Shown here: piece by piece, positions 1 through 10,489 of the stretch
Position numbering within the stretch: position 1 is the stretch's first letter
Layout of the letters: every line of letters starts with the position of its first letter
NCBI RefSeq assembly: GCF_902686445.1
Contig: NC_062223.1
Coordinates: 41,758,998 to 41,822,997, forward strand
DNA: 64,000 nucleotides
Direction: 5' to 3'
DNA from: Sciurus carolinensis
Lineage: Eukaryota; Chordata; Mammalia; Rodentia; Sciuridae
Notes under the pieces: generated by a model
The model's database searches: none
Told to the model about the DNA's origin: nothing
Seen by the model: the letters and a program-made list of their open reading frames with translations, nothing else
Translations under genes and position numbers: made by a program

Positions 1-464
1 CCAAGATTAAAGGGCCTGGTGGTGTCTATGGCAAACCAATGAGCATCTTCAGTCTTTGTTTTGTAAAGAAAAAGATGGGAAACTGAGTTTCTATGCCAAC
101 TCTCCCAACTTTTAAAAACTGGAAAAAATAGTTTTTTTTCTTTTGTTTCTCTTCAAAACAGGACATAAGCCAAACACTACATGTCTTGTGCCAAAGTTTC
201 GCCCGCAGGCTACCAGTTTGAGAACCTCAGGTTAGAGTGGGTGGAGAAAAATGTAAACAGTTGGTGACTACGAAGGCTCTGAGAACAGTGAAGACGGATG
301 TTGTAAAGGCTGCCGAGTGAGGCCTGGGGGGAAATGAATGAAGTACCAGGAAAAATAAATAAAGTCAATGAATCAACACAACGAATCTCCAGAGGCCTGT
401 GGCATTCCGTTCCCCAAGAACATTGGCACAGCACTTTAGAGTTTCTACAGCTCTTTCCCAGGTG
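1..464. other. unassigned sequence, no feature seen
   Basis: Ordinary mixed-composition sequence. Two short overlapping frames (minus 210-434 and plus 334-570) show no recognisable protein and are treated as chance. I see no repeat I can name. Confidence 0.5.
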
Positions 465-600
465 GCCCCAGGTGATCCCCTCAACAACCCCAGGAGGTAG
501 GCATTGCTATCTCCTCTATTTTAGAAGGGAAGAATTTCTTGTTAGCTCACCTGTGGATTTACAGCTATAGCATCAGACCTCCAGTCTAGAACCTGGACTC
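465..600 (-). repeat. MIR SINE remnant
   Basis: Reads as the complement of a MIR core: a 'caacaaccccaggaggtagg' stretch, then degenerate 'attttaga..gggaaga' and a tail like 'cctgtggatttacagct'. Strongly diverged, so the call is moderate. Confidence 0.45.
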
Positions 601-660
601 TTCCAGAATCTCAGAAGGGAGAACCCTAGGGGATCTCTATCACCTCCTTAATCAACAGAA

Positions 661-1165
661 GTAGTGCCCCTGGAGGGTACATTCCAAAACCCCAGTGGAT
701 GCCTGAAACTGCAGGTAGGGGCAAACCTGGGATATGCTAGACTTTTTCCTATACACACATACATATGATAAAGTTTAACTGATGAAGGAAGCAGAGTAAG
801 AGATTAACAATAAAACAGAACAAGTGCAACAATATACTGTAATAAAAGTTTGCACTTTGGGGCTGTTAAGTCAAATAAGGGTTCTTTGAATGCTGTGACA
901 GCCCATCTGATAACCTTGTGGCTACTGGGCGATTAACAGGCAGGTAGTGCACAAGGCAAGGATCCACTGGACAAGGAGATGATTTGATCTTGAGCAGGAC
1001 TGACCAGAACAGCACAAGATTTCATCACACTGCTCAGAGGGGTGCATGACCTAAAACATGAATTGCTTATTTCTGGAATTTTCCATTTAATATTTTCCAA
1101 CCAAGGTTGATTGTGGGTAACTGAAACTGAGGAAAGTAAAACCACAGATAAGGGGGAGATACTGG
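661..1165 (-). mobile_element. Tigger-group DNA transposon copy (MER2-like)
   Basis: The left edge 'gtagtgcccctggagg' with 'cccagtggatgcctgaaact', and the right edge 'aaaaccacagataaggggg', are the terminal inverted repeats of the mariner/Tigger MER2-type group. The middle contains the characteristic 'atatgataaagtttaa' and 'agagattaacaataaaa' segments. It is a non-autonomous internally deleted form with no transposase frame left. Confidence 0.8.
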
Positions 1166-1297
1166 ATAGGGGGAGATTCCTAGGCCCTCCCCCTGGTGAT
1201 TCCGATACATTAGGCCTGAGGTTTAGTATAGAAATTTCTACCAAATTTCTTCCAGAGATTTTGAAGTACAACCAGGCTAAATCCTACTGGTCTAGAT

Positions 1298-1526
1298 CAA
1301 TGTTCTCACTATGGATAACTTAATCCCCACTCCCCAGGAGATGTTCAACATGTTTGGAGACATATTTGATTGTCACCCCCATGAAGAGGTAAGAGTAGAA
1401 GGAGACGTGGGTGTATAATGGGTAGCCACCAAGGCTGCTGCTAAACATCCTACAGTGCACTGGTGGCCCCACAACAAAGAATCCTTCAGCCCCAAAAGAC
1501 AACAGGGCCAAGGCTGAGAACCTGCA
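1298..1526 (+). mobile_element. hAT-Charlie non-autonomous element
   Basis: Contains the family's 'tttggagacatatttgattg' block, 'ctgctaaacatcctacagtg' and 'cccacaacaaagaatc', and ends near 'caaggctgagaacc'. Related copies with the same block order lie at 28447-28645. Target duplication not readable. Confidence 0.7.
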
Positions 1527-1744
1527 TCAAAACCCTTGTGTCTGGGAACTCATACTGGAGGCTGAGAATCGGTACAATCAACATCACTTGGGAGCACATT
1601 AGACATTCAGGACCCAGCCCTGACCCAATGACTGGCATTCGGTGGTCCAGCAGGACCTCCAGATCATTGGTGGTCACTTTAAGAAGCATGGCTCTGGAGC
1701 AGGCTTCCTTAGTGACCATGGAAAGGACCCTCAGTGGCAGGTTG

Positions 1745-1870
1745 GTCTTACTGGTTTATAGATAGAAAAACTGAGGCCCAGAGCAACTGAGCAACCAGCC
1801 GCCAGTCCCGGAGTTGGCTCATGGCAGAGCTGAATCAGATTCCAGATCTCAACTCCCTGACCTGTGTTAT
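1745..1870 (-). repeat. MIR SINE remnant
   Basis: Complement of the MIR core: 'atagaaaaactgaggcccag' followed by 'cagagctgaatcagattcc'. A short (GT)n run follows at 1951-1968. Confidence 0.6.
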
Positions 1871-3802
1871 CTCCCAGGTGCTAGTGAGGACCAAACATGG
1901 GCTCATTCACCAACTCTGCCCTCTGAAAAGCTGACGCCGACCTTTGGAAGGTGTGTGTGTGTGTGTGAAGTGGGTGAGGGATGAGGGTTTTTCTGCGGCC
2001 TGAAAGGAATCTATTGTCCTGCTGGTGAAGAATTAAAAAAAAAAAAAGAATTTATCTCAAACACCACGGAGGATTACCATGTTTACCCACTAATTTTGCC
2101 TCCAGATACTTTACAAGGAAAACAGCCTTGCCACTCCCCAGTGTGGGGGGGGGCAACAGTCAGCAAGATGCAGCCAAAGCACTCCAAAATGACGGCAGCA
2201 GCCAGTGCGGTCTCCCCCAAAGACATCTGGGGAATGATGCTGAACCAGTTCCAAAGGAGGCTTTAGCATTAAACAGCAAGCGTAAAACGGTTTACCCCCC
2301 AGGATTTACGCAGCTGAGGTCACGAGCAGGTTGTGACAGGGTCCGAAGCAGCTTAGCTCAGACTAATTCAGACACACACCAGAGCCAGTGGGAGATTTCT
2401 GCCCCCGGCCCTTGGGAAGAAGACAAAAACAAATTCTCTGAGCTCTTCTATTCTTCCAGGCTCCTCTTACACTGACATAACTCCAGGGCCCTAACCCAAC
2501 CCTCAAAGGAGCCCAAACCAGTCCCTTAATCCTTGTATTTGCAAGGAACCCAACTGCCCTAAACCAAACACAGAACTCAGACAGTGTTGAAAAGAACCAG
2601 AAAAGTTGGAGACGGTTCTGTAAAGAGGGAAGCCAGCAGAGAGGCAAAGAATTGGAGGTGTGTGCTGTGTTTGGCAACCAATCAAAGTGAAGCCTGAATA
2701 CTGAGGGGTATGTGAGAGAGTCTTATAGTGACACCTCAAAACTGAGGAAAGAGAAGGAGAGTAAAAACCCAGAGAGAGAGAGAGAGATACACAAGGAAAT
2801 ACATGAGTTCATGTAACACATAATTCCAAGCAAAGTGAACTACACAAATAATTGTGATAGGTCGGATAGTGGCAGGGGAAGATGGCCATCATGGTCATAA
2901 GAGGAAGAGCAGTTTGGTGTGTCCCATCACTCTCCACAGCCCTTCTGGTTCAATCAGTCACCTGGGCTCTACAGAGGCTGCCGGAGTCGGCCGAACATAC
3001 CCAGAAGCCTCTGCTTCTTAACAAAGCCAGTGTATAATGACAGCATGTATTTTCCTGCTATAGAAATGTAATATTTTTAAACAGGGGAGAAGAGACTGTC
3101 CTCTACACATTTGAAGACTAAATAAGAGTCTCTAAAAATTCTTGATTCTGTTACAGCTGGAAATATCGTAGTTAAAATAAAAGTCAGCTTAACTTTAATA
3201 GACCTGTTTAAATTCCTAGTTGACAGTAATTAGAGAGCAAGAAGTATTTCTTTAAACTCTGCTAGACAGAACTTAATCCAATTTAGTGATCACTAACCTT
3301 TTGCTTTTTCTCTCTCTCTCTCTCACCCTTCAATGAAATCCAAGGACTGATCTACAAAGGCCATAAATTGGCAAAGCATAAGAAAAGAATATTTAAAGAG
3401 CGATTGGGATGACTGTTACCTCAAAGGGCCAAGTCCAATTAATGCGGAAACAGGTCCCACAGGCTCTCTAATTTAGTTGGACTGTAAGCTGGCACTGAGT
3501 AACAGAAGGTATTCTGAGGAAAGAGGAGGTACTCCCCATCTTCCTCCTCTGGGAGCCTCCCCGGCACATAGATCATCAGGTATTGCTCTACAAGGTGACG
3601 GCCATCCCTTCCCAGGTCAGTGCTGGTAACTCTCTATAGTCACAAGATCTGCAGCACTTAATCTCTCTTTCCAAGGAAATGCTGTCAGAATCACCCAGAC
3701 CGTCACTTCAGACACCTCCTATCCCCTCATTTGAGACTTTCCACACTGCTCTGGTTTTGACTTCTAATCCAGAAACTTCTACGTAAACCATTAGGACCTC
3801 TT
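1871..3802. other. unique sequence with minor simple repeats
   Basis: About 1.9 kb with no interspersed repeat I can name. It holds (GT)8 at 1953-1968, (AG)n near 2771-2788 and (TC)n near 3309-3324. A 115-codon plus-strand frame at 2128-2475 has a mixed composition but no recognisable domain or good splice context. 3040-3300 is AT-rich and homeobox-site rich, as in conserved noncoding DNA, but this cannot be shown from one sequence. Confidence 0.4.
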
Positions 3803-3865
3803 GAAAACTTGGGACACTGGGTTCTTCATGAAAGGCTTTCAAGGGTATATGTCAAAATATATTGG
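3803..3865 (+). repeat. 63-bp segment, copy A of a local direct duplication
   Basis: Matches 5059-5119 with roughly five small differences including a 2-base indel, in the same orientation. Both copies run from 'gaaaacttggg' to 'gtcaaaatata.tgg'. The copy stops where the B1-dID SINE begins. I do not recognise the segment as a dispersed repeat. Confidence 0.75.
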
Positions 3866-4190
3866 AGCCTGGTGAGGTGGCACCTGCCATAATCCCAACT
3901 ACTTGGTAGGCTGAGGCAAGAGGATCTCAAGTCTGGGCAACTAGTTGAGACCGTGTTTCAAAATTAAAAATTAGGGCCTGGGGTTGTGGCTCAGTGGTAG
4001 AGAGCTTGCCTGGAATGCATGAAGCACTGGGTTCAATCCTCAGCACCACATAAAAATAAAATAAAGGTATTGTGTCCACCTAAAATAAAAAAATTTATAT
4101 TAAAAAATTAAAAATTAAAAGGCCTGGGGATACAGATCAGTGGTAAAGGGTCCCAGGTTCTATCCCCAGTACTGGAACAAACAGAAGAAT
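3865..4190 (+). repeat. B1-dID dimer SINE, split by a second SINE
   Basis: The 7SL-derived B1 half (3865-3973: 'ggtggcacctgccataatcc', 'ggctgaggcaagaggatc') is separated from its ID half (4118-4190: 'ggcctggggatacagatcag', 'ggttctatccccag') by the insertion at 3974-4104. The host copy is diverged and older than its insert. Confidence 0.85.
3974..4104 (+). repeat. ID-type SINE inserted in a B1-dID SINE
   Basis: Carries an A box in 'ggttgtggctcagtggtaga', a B box in 'gggttcaatcctc' and the sciurid tail 'aaaataaaataaagg..ttgtgtcc'. It is flanked by an exact 13-bp target duplication AAATTAAAAATTA at 3961-3973 and 4105-4117, which proves insertion inside the older SINE. Confidence 0.92.
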
Positions 4191-4199
4191 GAGAGACTT

Positions 4200-4360
4200 A
4201 AAGTAATGGCTGTGTGACACTGGGAAAGTAACAAACCTCTCTGAGCCTGTTTTCTTATCCTAATGCAGATAAAATAATATCTACCTTCCCAGATTGTTGG
4301 GAGGCTCAAATACAACTACCATAGCTATACCTGGTTCACTGTGGTTACTCAATAAATTAG
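4200..4360 (+). repeat. MIR SINE
   Basis: Sense-orientation MIR: 'ctgtgtgacactgggaaagt', 'cctctctgagcctgttttct', then 'actcaataaatta' at the 3' end. Confidence 0.75.
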
Positions 4361-5058
4361 CTCTTTTGTTCTAATCATTCAAGCTTAAAGGAAATGGGAT
4401 CCCCAGGCCCTACCAAAAATATGAATTAACTCAAGGTGGCCTCTGATGGTCTATTACTGTCTTGCCTCATCTAGACCAATAGCCTCCTTAGCTCCAATGT
4501 GGAATCTCCCCTTACAAAATAGTGCCTTCTGCTTATCAGGTCTATTTGTTCCCTCTGTTCCAAATTCCAGACCTCATATCCTGTATAAAATCCACAAAGT
4601 ATCATGCTCCTGAATTTCAGCAAGTGAAATATTAATTCACACCCTGGCTTGTTAACAGATGATCAAATCTACAAGCTTTGCCTTTAACAAGCATTTACAT
4701 TTTGCATATAGACAGGCAACCCTGGGAACAAACCTTTCATGATAGACATTATGAGGCACTTTCAGAGGAACCTGCATGCTATTTCTCAAAACCTAGCCCC
4801 ACAAAAAGAATTAAAAGGAAAGTCTGCAATTTGAAAAACATTTCTGCATATTTTATCTATATGAAGGCAGTAGAAAAAGAATGAAGGCAAGAAAATGGAT
4901 ACCACATGCACACCTACAAATCATTAGGATGGAGAAATCTGGGGGAAAAAAGGCCAACTTAATGAAAATACATTAAGTCAATAAACAAGCTAATTTATGA
5001 TATTTAGGTCTGGAACAACAGCATGAAATTTTCATATAGTCAATGTAACTGTTCTAAA
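4361..5058. other. unassigned AT-rich sequence
   Basis: No gene or named repeat seen. A 68-codon plus-strand frame at 4678-4884 has no domain and is taken as chance. Confidence 0.4.
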
Positions 5059-5119
5059 GAAAACTTGGGGCACTGGGTTTCATGAAAGGCTTTCAAAGTT
5101 ATATGTCAAAATATACTGG
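5059..5119 (+). repeat. 61-bp segment, copy B of a local direct duplication
   Basis: Second copy of 3803-3865, about 1.25 kb downstream in the same orientation. It is not followed by a SINE. Confidence 0.75.
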
Positions 5120-5309
5120 GTTTTTCAATAATTGTGTCACTTCGTGACATTTCTTGATATTAAATGAATAAATGAAAATCTACCATGCAATCACCTATAA
5201 GATGATCTAATCAATAACTGGAGAATAAAACAGACATCTCCAGTCTCTATGCCTGGAGTAACAACCCGAAATTCATTTTGAGTTCCATCCCTGTGTGTGT
5301 GGAGTCTTA

Positions 5310-5425
5310 AACAAATTACTTAAATTCTCTAACCCTTAGTGGGCCATCCTCTAAAATGGAGATAAAATAGTACTTATTTCAGTATTTGGTTAGTGCAGCA
5401 GTCTCTTAGTGCAAAGTTTAGTACA
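5310..5425 (+). repeat. MIR SINE remnant
   Basis: Degenerate sense MIR: 'caaattacttaaattctcta', 'atcctctaaaatggagataa', then 'tagtgcaaagtttag'. Confidence 0.5.
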
Positions 5426-5429
5426 GTAA

Positions 5430-6149
5430 GACCTGGAGAGGTGTTTGTACCCTCCCCCTTTTTTTAAAGAAGGGGAATATTTTGGAAATGCTCCAACACA
5501 GACCATTATTGAAATCACATTCATTGAAGTAAATATACACCCATGGCCCTCTGGACCTGAAAGAAATAAGGTCCCACCTTTGAGAAACAGGTTAGACTGA
5601 GGTAAGAGCTAGTGTAACTGGACTATTTCTGGTACCTTTCTTCCTTTATACATTAATGGTTCCAGCTGTTGGAAACATAACAAAACGAAACAACAAAACA
5701 AAACAAAAACCTGAAAGGACTGTGTTTGGGGATGGAAAGTCTGAAAACAACTTTGTGGATAACCAAGCATTCCTTCCTTTATCTGCAAAGTTACATTCGA
5801 CGGAAACTATTCTCAACAGAGAATAGGGATCAATATGGCCACCAGAGAAGACGGACCTGCCAGATTCCACTGAGAGGAACCTCCCTCAAGTGCACTGGGA
5901 AGCTCACCAGGGACTAAATTCGGAGGATGGCCAAGTTAGTTTCTGGGAGCTCCATTTCCCCTCGTGACCCACTTGGTGATTCGCGTTGTCAATTAAGCAC
6001 CTTCCACCTGGAGATCCATTTACCAGAGCTCAGCACTATGACATTTTGCAGTATGTAGGGCAATGAAATGTCTGGGCTGCAAACCTACAGTGATCAGAAT
6101 CACCAAAGGGAGCTAAAAAAGGGCAGTCTACAGGACTCATCTGTCTAAT
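5430..6149. other. unassigned sequence upstream of the CpG island
   Basis: No named repeat. Short frames on both strands at 5646-5917 show no recognisable protein. CpG content rises from about 5900 toward the island. Confidence 0.4.
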
Positions 6150-7700
6150 GAGGGCGCGATGGGAGGATGGAGGCAATCGGGGCCGAGGCCTTGCCTGGAC
6201 TGCTGTGGTCCTTAACGCGGGTCATCTGAAATTGCACATATCCACGGGGCAACAGGTCCAGCGCTCCGCCCAAGTAGGGATGCCGCGAGACCAACCACGG
6301 CCTTTGTCCATGCGGGTCTCTGGAGCAGACATTCAGCTGGACCGCCTCGCGTGAGCCTTTCGTCTTGTGGGGCGCATCGCATTGCTGTAATTGAAACCTT
6401 GCACACCGCAGGATTGCAGTGGCGTCTATAAATACTCACTGCCTTACTGCTGACGAACAAAACGCAGGCTCCCGGCACCTCGGGGGAAGAAGCGGCGACG
6501 GCATGTGATCGAGGGCAGGGGACGGATAGCCCTGGGGAAACCCCTATTGCCAACCGGGGAGGCACCCCAAAGCATGTTTCTGAAGCACAGTTTGGGTCAA
6601 CCCCGGGCGGCAGTGCTAGGAAGGGAAGGTCCGCGCCGCCTGGCGGGGTCTCCAGAGCGCCCCCTATGCGCAGAAGCATGCCGTGCGCGCACAGTAGGCG
6701 CGAGGGGAAAGTCTGGCCAAAGTGGTGCAAACGCTAAAGACCAAGCCCGAGGGGGGATACCAGGGCGCCGAGCACCCTGCGGTGGTCAGGCCTTACCCGG
6801 CGAGGTCTCCCGCGGGCTGCTCCTGTCTCCCACTGCAGAGCGTGCGCGCCGAGGCGGGACAAAGTGGTTGCCTTCCCCGCCCTCCTCTATCCCACGCCAC
6901 TCGCCAGAATACAGGGACTGCCAGAAAAGAACTGTTTCGGGGCGCGCCGTCGCCCGAGTCTGAGCATAGGCAACTCTACAGGTTTGCTCCTACGGCCAAG
7001 GGAGAATCAAGTAAACAAGAAAACTTTTTTTTTCGACCTTTTGACTAAGTCTGAGTCCCACGACCAGCAGCATCCCCCCATTCCACTCAGCGGTCCCTCG
7101 CCACTCGCGGGCGCAGAGCGCGGTCTCTCCGATCCCCGCCCACACCTTGGTGGTGGCGAGTCTGGTCGCCTACGCCCACCTGCAGCGTCTGATCGAGGGA
7201 TCTCTAACCATGCGGGGTCCCCACCCGGTTGCCCCAAACAGGACGCTTTCCCCTAGTCATTCCACCCACGTCCCCCGCCAGAGTGCGCGGTGATTTCCTT
7301 CTCAATCCTGTGCCATTTCTGAGACTATGGCTGCGGCCCCTCCCGGGGATTCCCCAACTCACCCCTTGGGGTACCCGGCGTGAGTCACCGCAGCCGCGCA
7401 TACCCACCGCTCGCCTTGGTCCCAGACTCCGCGCGCCCGGGAAAAAGTTTCCGGAGTTAGGAAGAACGTTATCTCACGAGAGAGAAACGAAAGACCTGGA
7501 CGGTCCTGGGCGCCGCGCTCTGCCCGCTCTCCCTCGCTCCCTCCCTCCTCTCCCAGTCCTGCCCGCTGCCGGGTCGCATCCAGCCTGGGTTCCTCTCCGG
7601 CGCGAGTCCGCAAACGCTGCCGGCGCAGAGCTCCCAGCGCCGGACTGGTGACACGTTTCCCTCCTCTCTCAGCTTACGGCCGCCTCCTCCCCGCCGCTCC
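6150..7700. promoter_or_regulatory. CpG island, probable promoter and first-exon region
   Basis: About 1.5 kb of GC-rich, CpG-dense sequence in an otherwise CpG-poor window. It contains GC-box-like and NRF1-like motifs (for example 'gtgcgcgcac' near 6684 and 'ggcgcgcc' near 6938) and is free of interspersed repeats. Such islands usually mark promoters of housekeeping or developmental genes. Open frames run on both strands (minus 6212-6730, plus 6505-6963, 6722-7048, 6864-7256, 7229-7651), but stop-poor GC-rich DNA gives these by chance and none looks like a known protein. Transcription direction is not settled: the TATA box favours plus, while donor-like sites read on minus near 7362 and 7790. 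The gene is not identified. Confidence 0.8.
6427..6434 (+). promoter_or_regulatory. TATA box (TATAAATA) within the CpG island
   Basis: A near-consensus TATAAATA in GC-rich surroundings. It would place a plus-strand start site near 6455-6465. The first downstream ATG (6503-6505) is followed at once by TGA (6506-6508). The next ATG in that frame is at 6574 and opens a 129-codon frame to 6963 with no recognisable domain. Initiation is inferred from spacing, not observed. Confidence 0.5.
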
Positions 7701-8058
7701 TCCTCCCACTTTTCCTGTCCTGTTCACATGGCTTTATTCTCTCTCCAGCGACCCCCACCCCACTTCACCCCATCCCACTCCTCTAGCAGCGACTCTCACC
7801 CCTGCTGGGTAGAGGGGGCGAGGGGGCCCCTGCGCTTAGATGCAATTCAACAATTTCAGGAAATCCAAGTTCTTTGACTTAAAAAGCCCGGGAGGATGCA
7901 GCACGCCAAGGCAGCTCCGGGTTGCACTTTTTTCACCCAAGAGGAGCTCAGCCTCCCACCCCTACCCCACGATGGGAGACTGCCAAGAAGCCAAGAGGTG
8001 ATTCTGGGGCTCGCTTTTGGAGCAGGGCCCGGCAGAACAGAGGACTGCAACCTGGAAC

Positions 8059-8060
<2 letters not shown>

Positions 8061-8092
<32 letters not shown>

Positions 8093-8105
8093 CACTCTTT
8101 CTCTT

Positions 8106-8172
<67 letters not shown>

Positions 8173-8175
8173 TCC
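8061..8175. repeat. (AC)n then (TC)n compound microsatellite
   Basis: Roughly 14 AC units (8061-8089) run into an interrupted TC tract (8094-8175). Several overlapping frames here are low-complexity artefacts. Confidence 0.95.
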
Positions 8176-8920
8176 TTATTTTTTCTTTCTTTTTTAAAAG
8201 GGAAATGTTCCCAGACCTAATCCAGAAGTTGTTTTAAGTGCATTAATGAAAATATAATTCAAGTGAGGTCTCTAAGATTTGCAAAATTCTTTTCAAACTC
8301 CCAAATCTCCAGCTGACTTTGTAATGAACTGAAGCATTCGTCAGAGTTTGAAACCAACAGAAAACCAACCGATCTGAAAATTAAAAACAATGTAATATTA
8401 TTTTCAAAACGTTTTTCTCTTTGGCAGGTGTTAAGAATTTGATGCAGCTGTTGGCAGGACTCAGTGGCTTGCACAATTTCACCCTATGGTTGAGCAGGAA
8501 ATACTTTTAAAATGCTGCCCCATCTCATATCACACTTAGGCTTTGAAACCACAGTGACATTTGCTGAGGAAAAGGATGTATGTTTCTTGTTTGGCCAAAA
8601 CTGAGCATAATTTGATTTGGTTTTGGGCACTGTGACCTTACAAAACCTATGCCTTGGGGTTCCTCTGGGGCTGGAGAGGTGGATGAGTCTCTGAGTGGCC
8701 TACTTGTCCAGGGATATGAGAAACAGTTAAAAGGATTCTAAAAACAAACTCTAGAATGAAGTGCTTTTGAATCTCACTCCAGGAATCTTATACAGTGCAA
8801 GGCAAGCAGGCGATTTAAGGATGGTCTTAGAGGCAGGAGAGTTAAGCCTGCAGCGACAAGGGCAAGGTTTAGATGTCTCTTGGTCTTCTCAGCCTCAGTA
8901 TAGTAGCCCAGTTAGCTTAC
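8176..8920. other. unassigned sequence
   Basis: No gene or named repeat seen. Short frames at 8259-8474 (minus) and 8761-8994 (plus) show nothing recognisable. Confidence 0.4.
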
Positions 8921-8924
8921 GGCT

Positions 8925-9020
8925 GAGGTGCCTCAGTTTACCCATACAAAAAATGGGGACAAAAGTATTCCTTAGGGTTGTTTGGAGGATATAATGAATT
9001 CATACAGAGACAGTACATAG
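8925..9020 (+). repeat. MIR SINE remnant
   Basis: Sense MIR 3' half: 'gtgcctcagtttacccatac', 'aaaatggggac', 'gggttgtttggaggatataa'. Confidence 0.6.
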
Positions 9021-9394
9021 GATTTATGCTGTGAGTCAAAAGATAGGAAGCCAATATGATTTCTATTATTATACCTGGGGTCCAGAAAGTGAAAACAGAG
9101 GTTGTTCTGCAGGGTTGCAGGGAAATTCATTTGAGAACGTCCATTTCACATTGCTAACTCTCTCATCTCCTTCCAGTCTTTGTTCAGTGAGGCCTACCTT
9201 ATTCTATCTCCTTAGAATTGCAATTCATTCTTCCTTCCAAATCCCCCTTTCTATTCTACTTTTTCTTTTCTTTCTATAGCATCCGTCAGTTTGTAACATG
9301 AAATACTTTTTTTTTCTCAATACATTGTCTCTTTCTCACTACCTCCTACTTCCAGGATAAAGCCATTTGGCAATACAAGGCACAGATTCATTTC

Positions 9395-9455
9395 ATCCAT
9401 GGATATCCACTGATATGGCCCAAGTGCCCAGTGTCAGGCACATAGTATTCACCCA
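9395..9455 (+). repeat. L2 or MIR 3' end remnant interrupted by L1
   Basis: The stretch 'gtgtcaggcacatagtattc' resembles the conserved L2/MIR 3' end and seems to resume after the L1 as 'gagtgaatccatgaataaat' (10051-10070). Confidence 0.5.
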
Positions 9456-9659
9456 TTAAATACCATATGAAGTAACTCTATTCTTCCCTATCTCCACCCA
9501 TTATTGTGAATTAGCTTCTGCATATATATCAGAGAAAACATTCGACCTTTAGTATTTTGGGTTTGGCTTATTTCACTTAGCATGATATTCTCTACCTCCA
9601 TCCATTTTCCAGCAAATGCCAGAATTTCATTCTTCTTTAAAGTTGATTAATATTCCGTA

Positions 9660-9704
<45 letters not shown>

Positions 9705-10052
9705 ATTTTCTTTATCCATTCATCTGTTGAAGGGCATCCAGGTTGGTTCCATAGTTTAGCTGTTGTGAATTGAGCCGCTATGAACATTGATGTGGTTGCA
9801 TTACTGTAGTATGTGGATTTTAAGTCCTTTGGATATGGGGCAAGGAATGATAGTAGAGTGAAAGACATTATTTTCTCATGTACATGTATGACTGCATGAC
9901 CCATGTGATCCTTCAATATGTATAATTAGAAAATGAAAGATTGCACTCCATTTATGTATGATCTATCAAAATGTATAAATGCATTCGACTGTCATATACA
10001 ACTAATCAGAACAAATAAAAATTTTTTTTTTTAAATTTTAAATACCATATGA
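9456..10052. mobile_element. 5'-truncated L1 with an inverted 5' half (twin priming)
   Basis: An exact 15-bp target duplication TTAAATACCATATGA lies at 9456-9470 and 10038-10052. Between them, 9471 to about 9838 is the complement of L1 ORF2 3' sequence (the same segment as 40545-40690 read backward). About 9839-10037 is the L1 3' UTR in plus orientation, ending in 'aacaaataaaaa' and a T/A tail. One element with both halves inside one pair of duplications is the signature of twin-primed reverse transcription. A (TA)n tract at 9663-9701 lies in the inverted half. Confidence 0.93.
9663..9701. repeat. (TA)n microsatellite inside L1
   Basis: About 19 TA units, at the L1 ORF2-region position where the copy at 40680 reads 'tatggtgtatatgc'. 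Confidence 0.95.
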
Positions 10053-10270
10053 GTGAATCCATGAATAAATTCACTCAGTAAATTTATTCCATGCTGATTG
10101 CCTGTGATGGGCGGGTTTTATGCAATAAGAAAAAAGTATATTAACCACTGGACCTGCCCAGGGTGAAGGAGGCTCCCTCTGGAAGTAGTGCACTCCCTGG
10201 TAATGGGAGTATTCGCAATGTGGGAGGAGCCATTCAAAAGTATTCAAAGACCGGAAGGGAGGTTTGAAGT

Positions 10271-10485
10271 TAAATTAGCAAGGCACAGTGACACAGGCCT
10301 GTGATCCCAGTTATTTTGGAAGCTGAGGTGGGATGATTGCAAGTTCGAAGCCAGCCTGGGTAACTTAATGAGACCCTCTCTCAAAACATAATTTTGAAAA
10401 GAGCTGGAGAGGTAGCTCAGCGCTAGAGTGCTTGCCTAGCATGTGTGAGGCCCTGGGTTCAATTCTTAGCACCTCCCCCAAGTAA
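10271..10485 (+). repeat. B1-dID dimer SINE
   Basis: B1 half ('ggcctgtgatcccag', 'ggaagctgaggtgggatgat') joined to an ID half ('ggagaggtagctcagcgcta', 'gccctgggttcaattc'). Confidence 0.9.
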
Positions 10486-10489
10486 AAAG

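Noticed and set aside
2128..2475. 115-codon plus frame with protein-like composition
   Set aside because: No domain is recognised and there is no clear splice context. The frame contains a G homopolymer near its start that would easily shift it.
6212..6730. 172-codon minus frame in the CpG island
   Set aside because: GC-rich DNA is stop-poor, the frame overlaps other open frames on the opposite strand, and no domain is recognisable.
6574..6963. 129-codon plus frame downstream of the TATA box
   Set aside because: Composition is arginine/glycine/alanine/proline-rich, as expected from random CpG-island sequence. No known family and no conservation evidence.
7340..7800. Minus-strand donor-like sites (complement of 'caactcacccctt' and 'gactctcacccctg')
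   Set aside because: Individually good matches to GTGAG donors, but no matching acceptor, first exon or coding sequence could be tied to them.
8061..8175. Overlapping frames encoding Thr-His and Leu-Ser runs
   Set aside because: They are translations of an AC/TC microsatellite.
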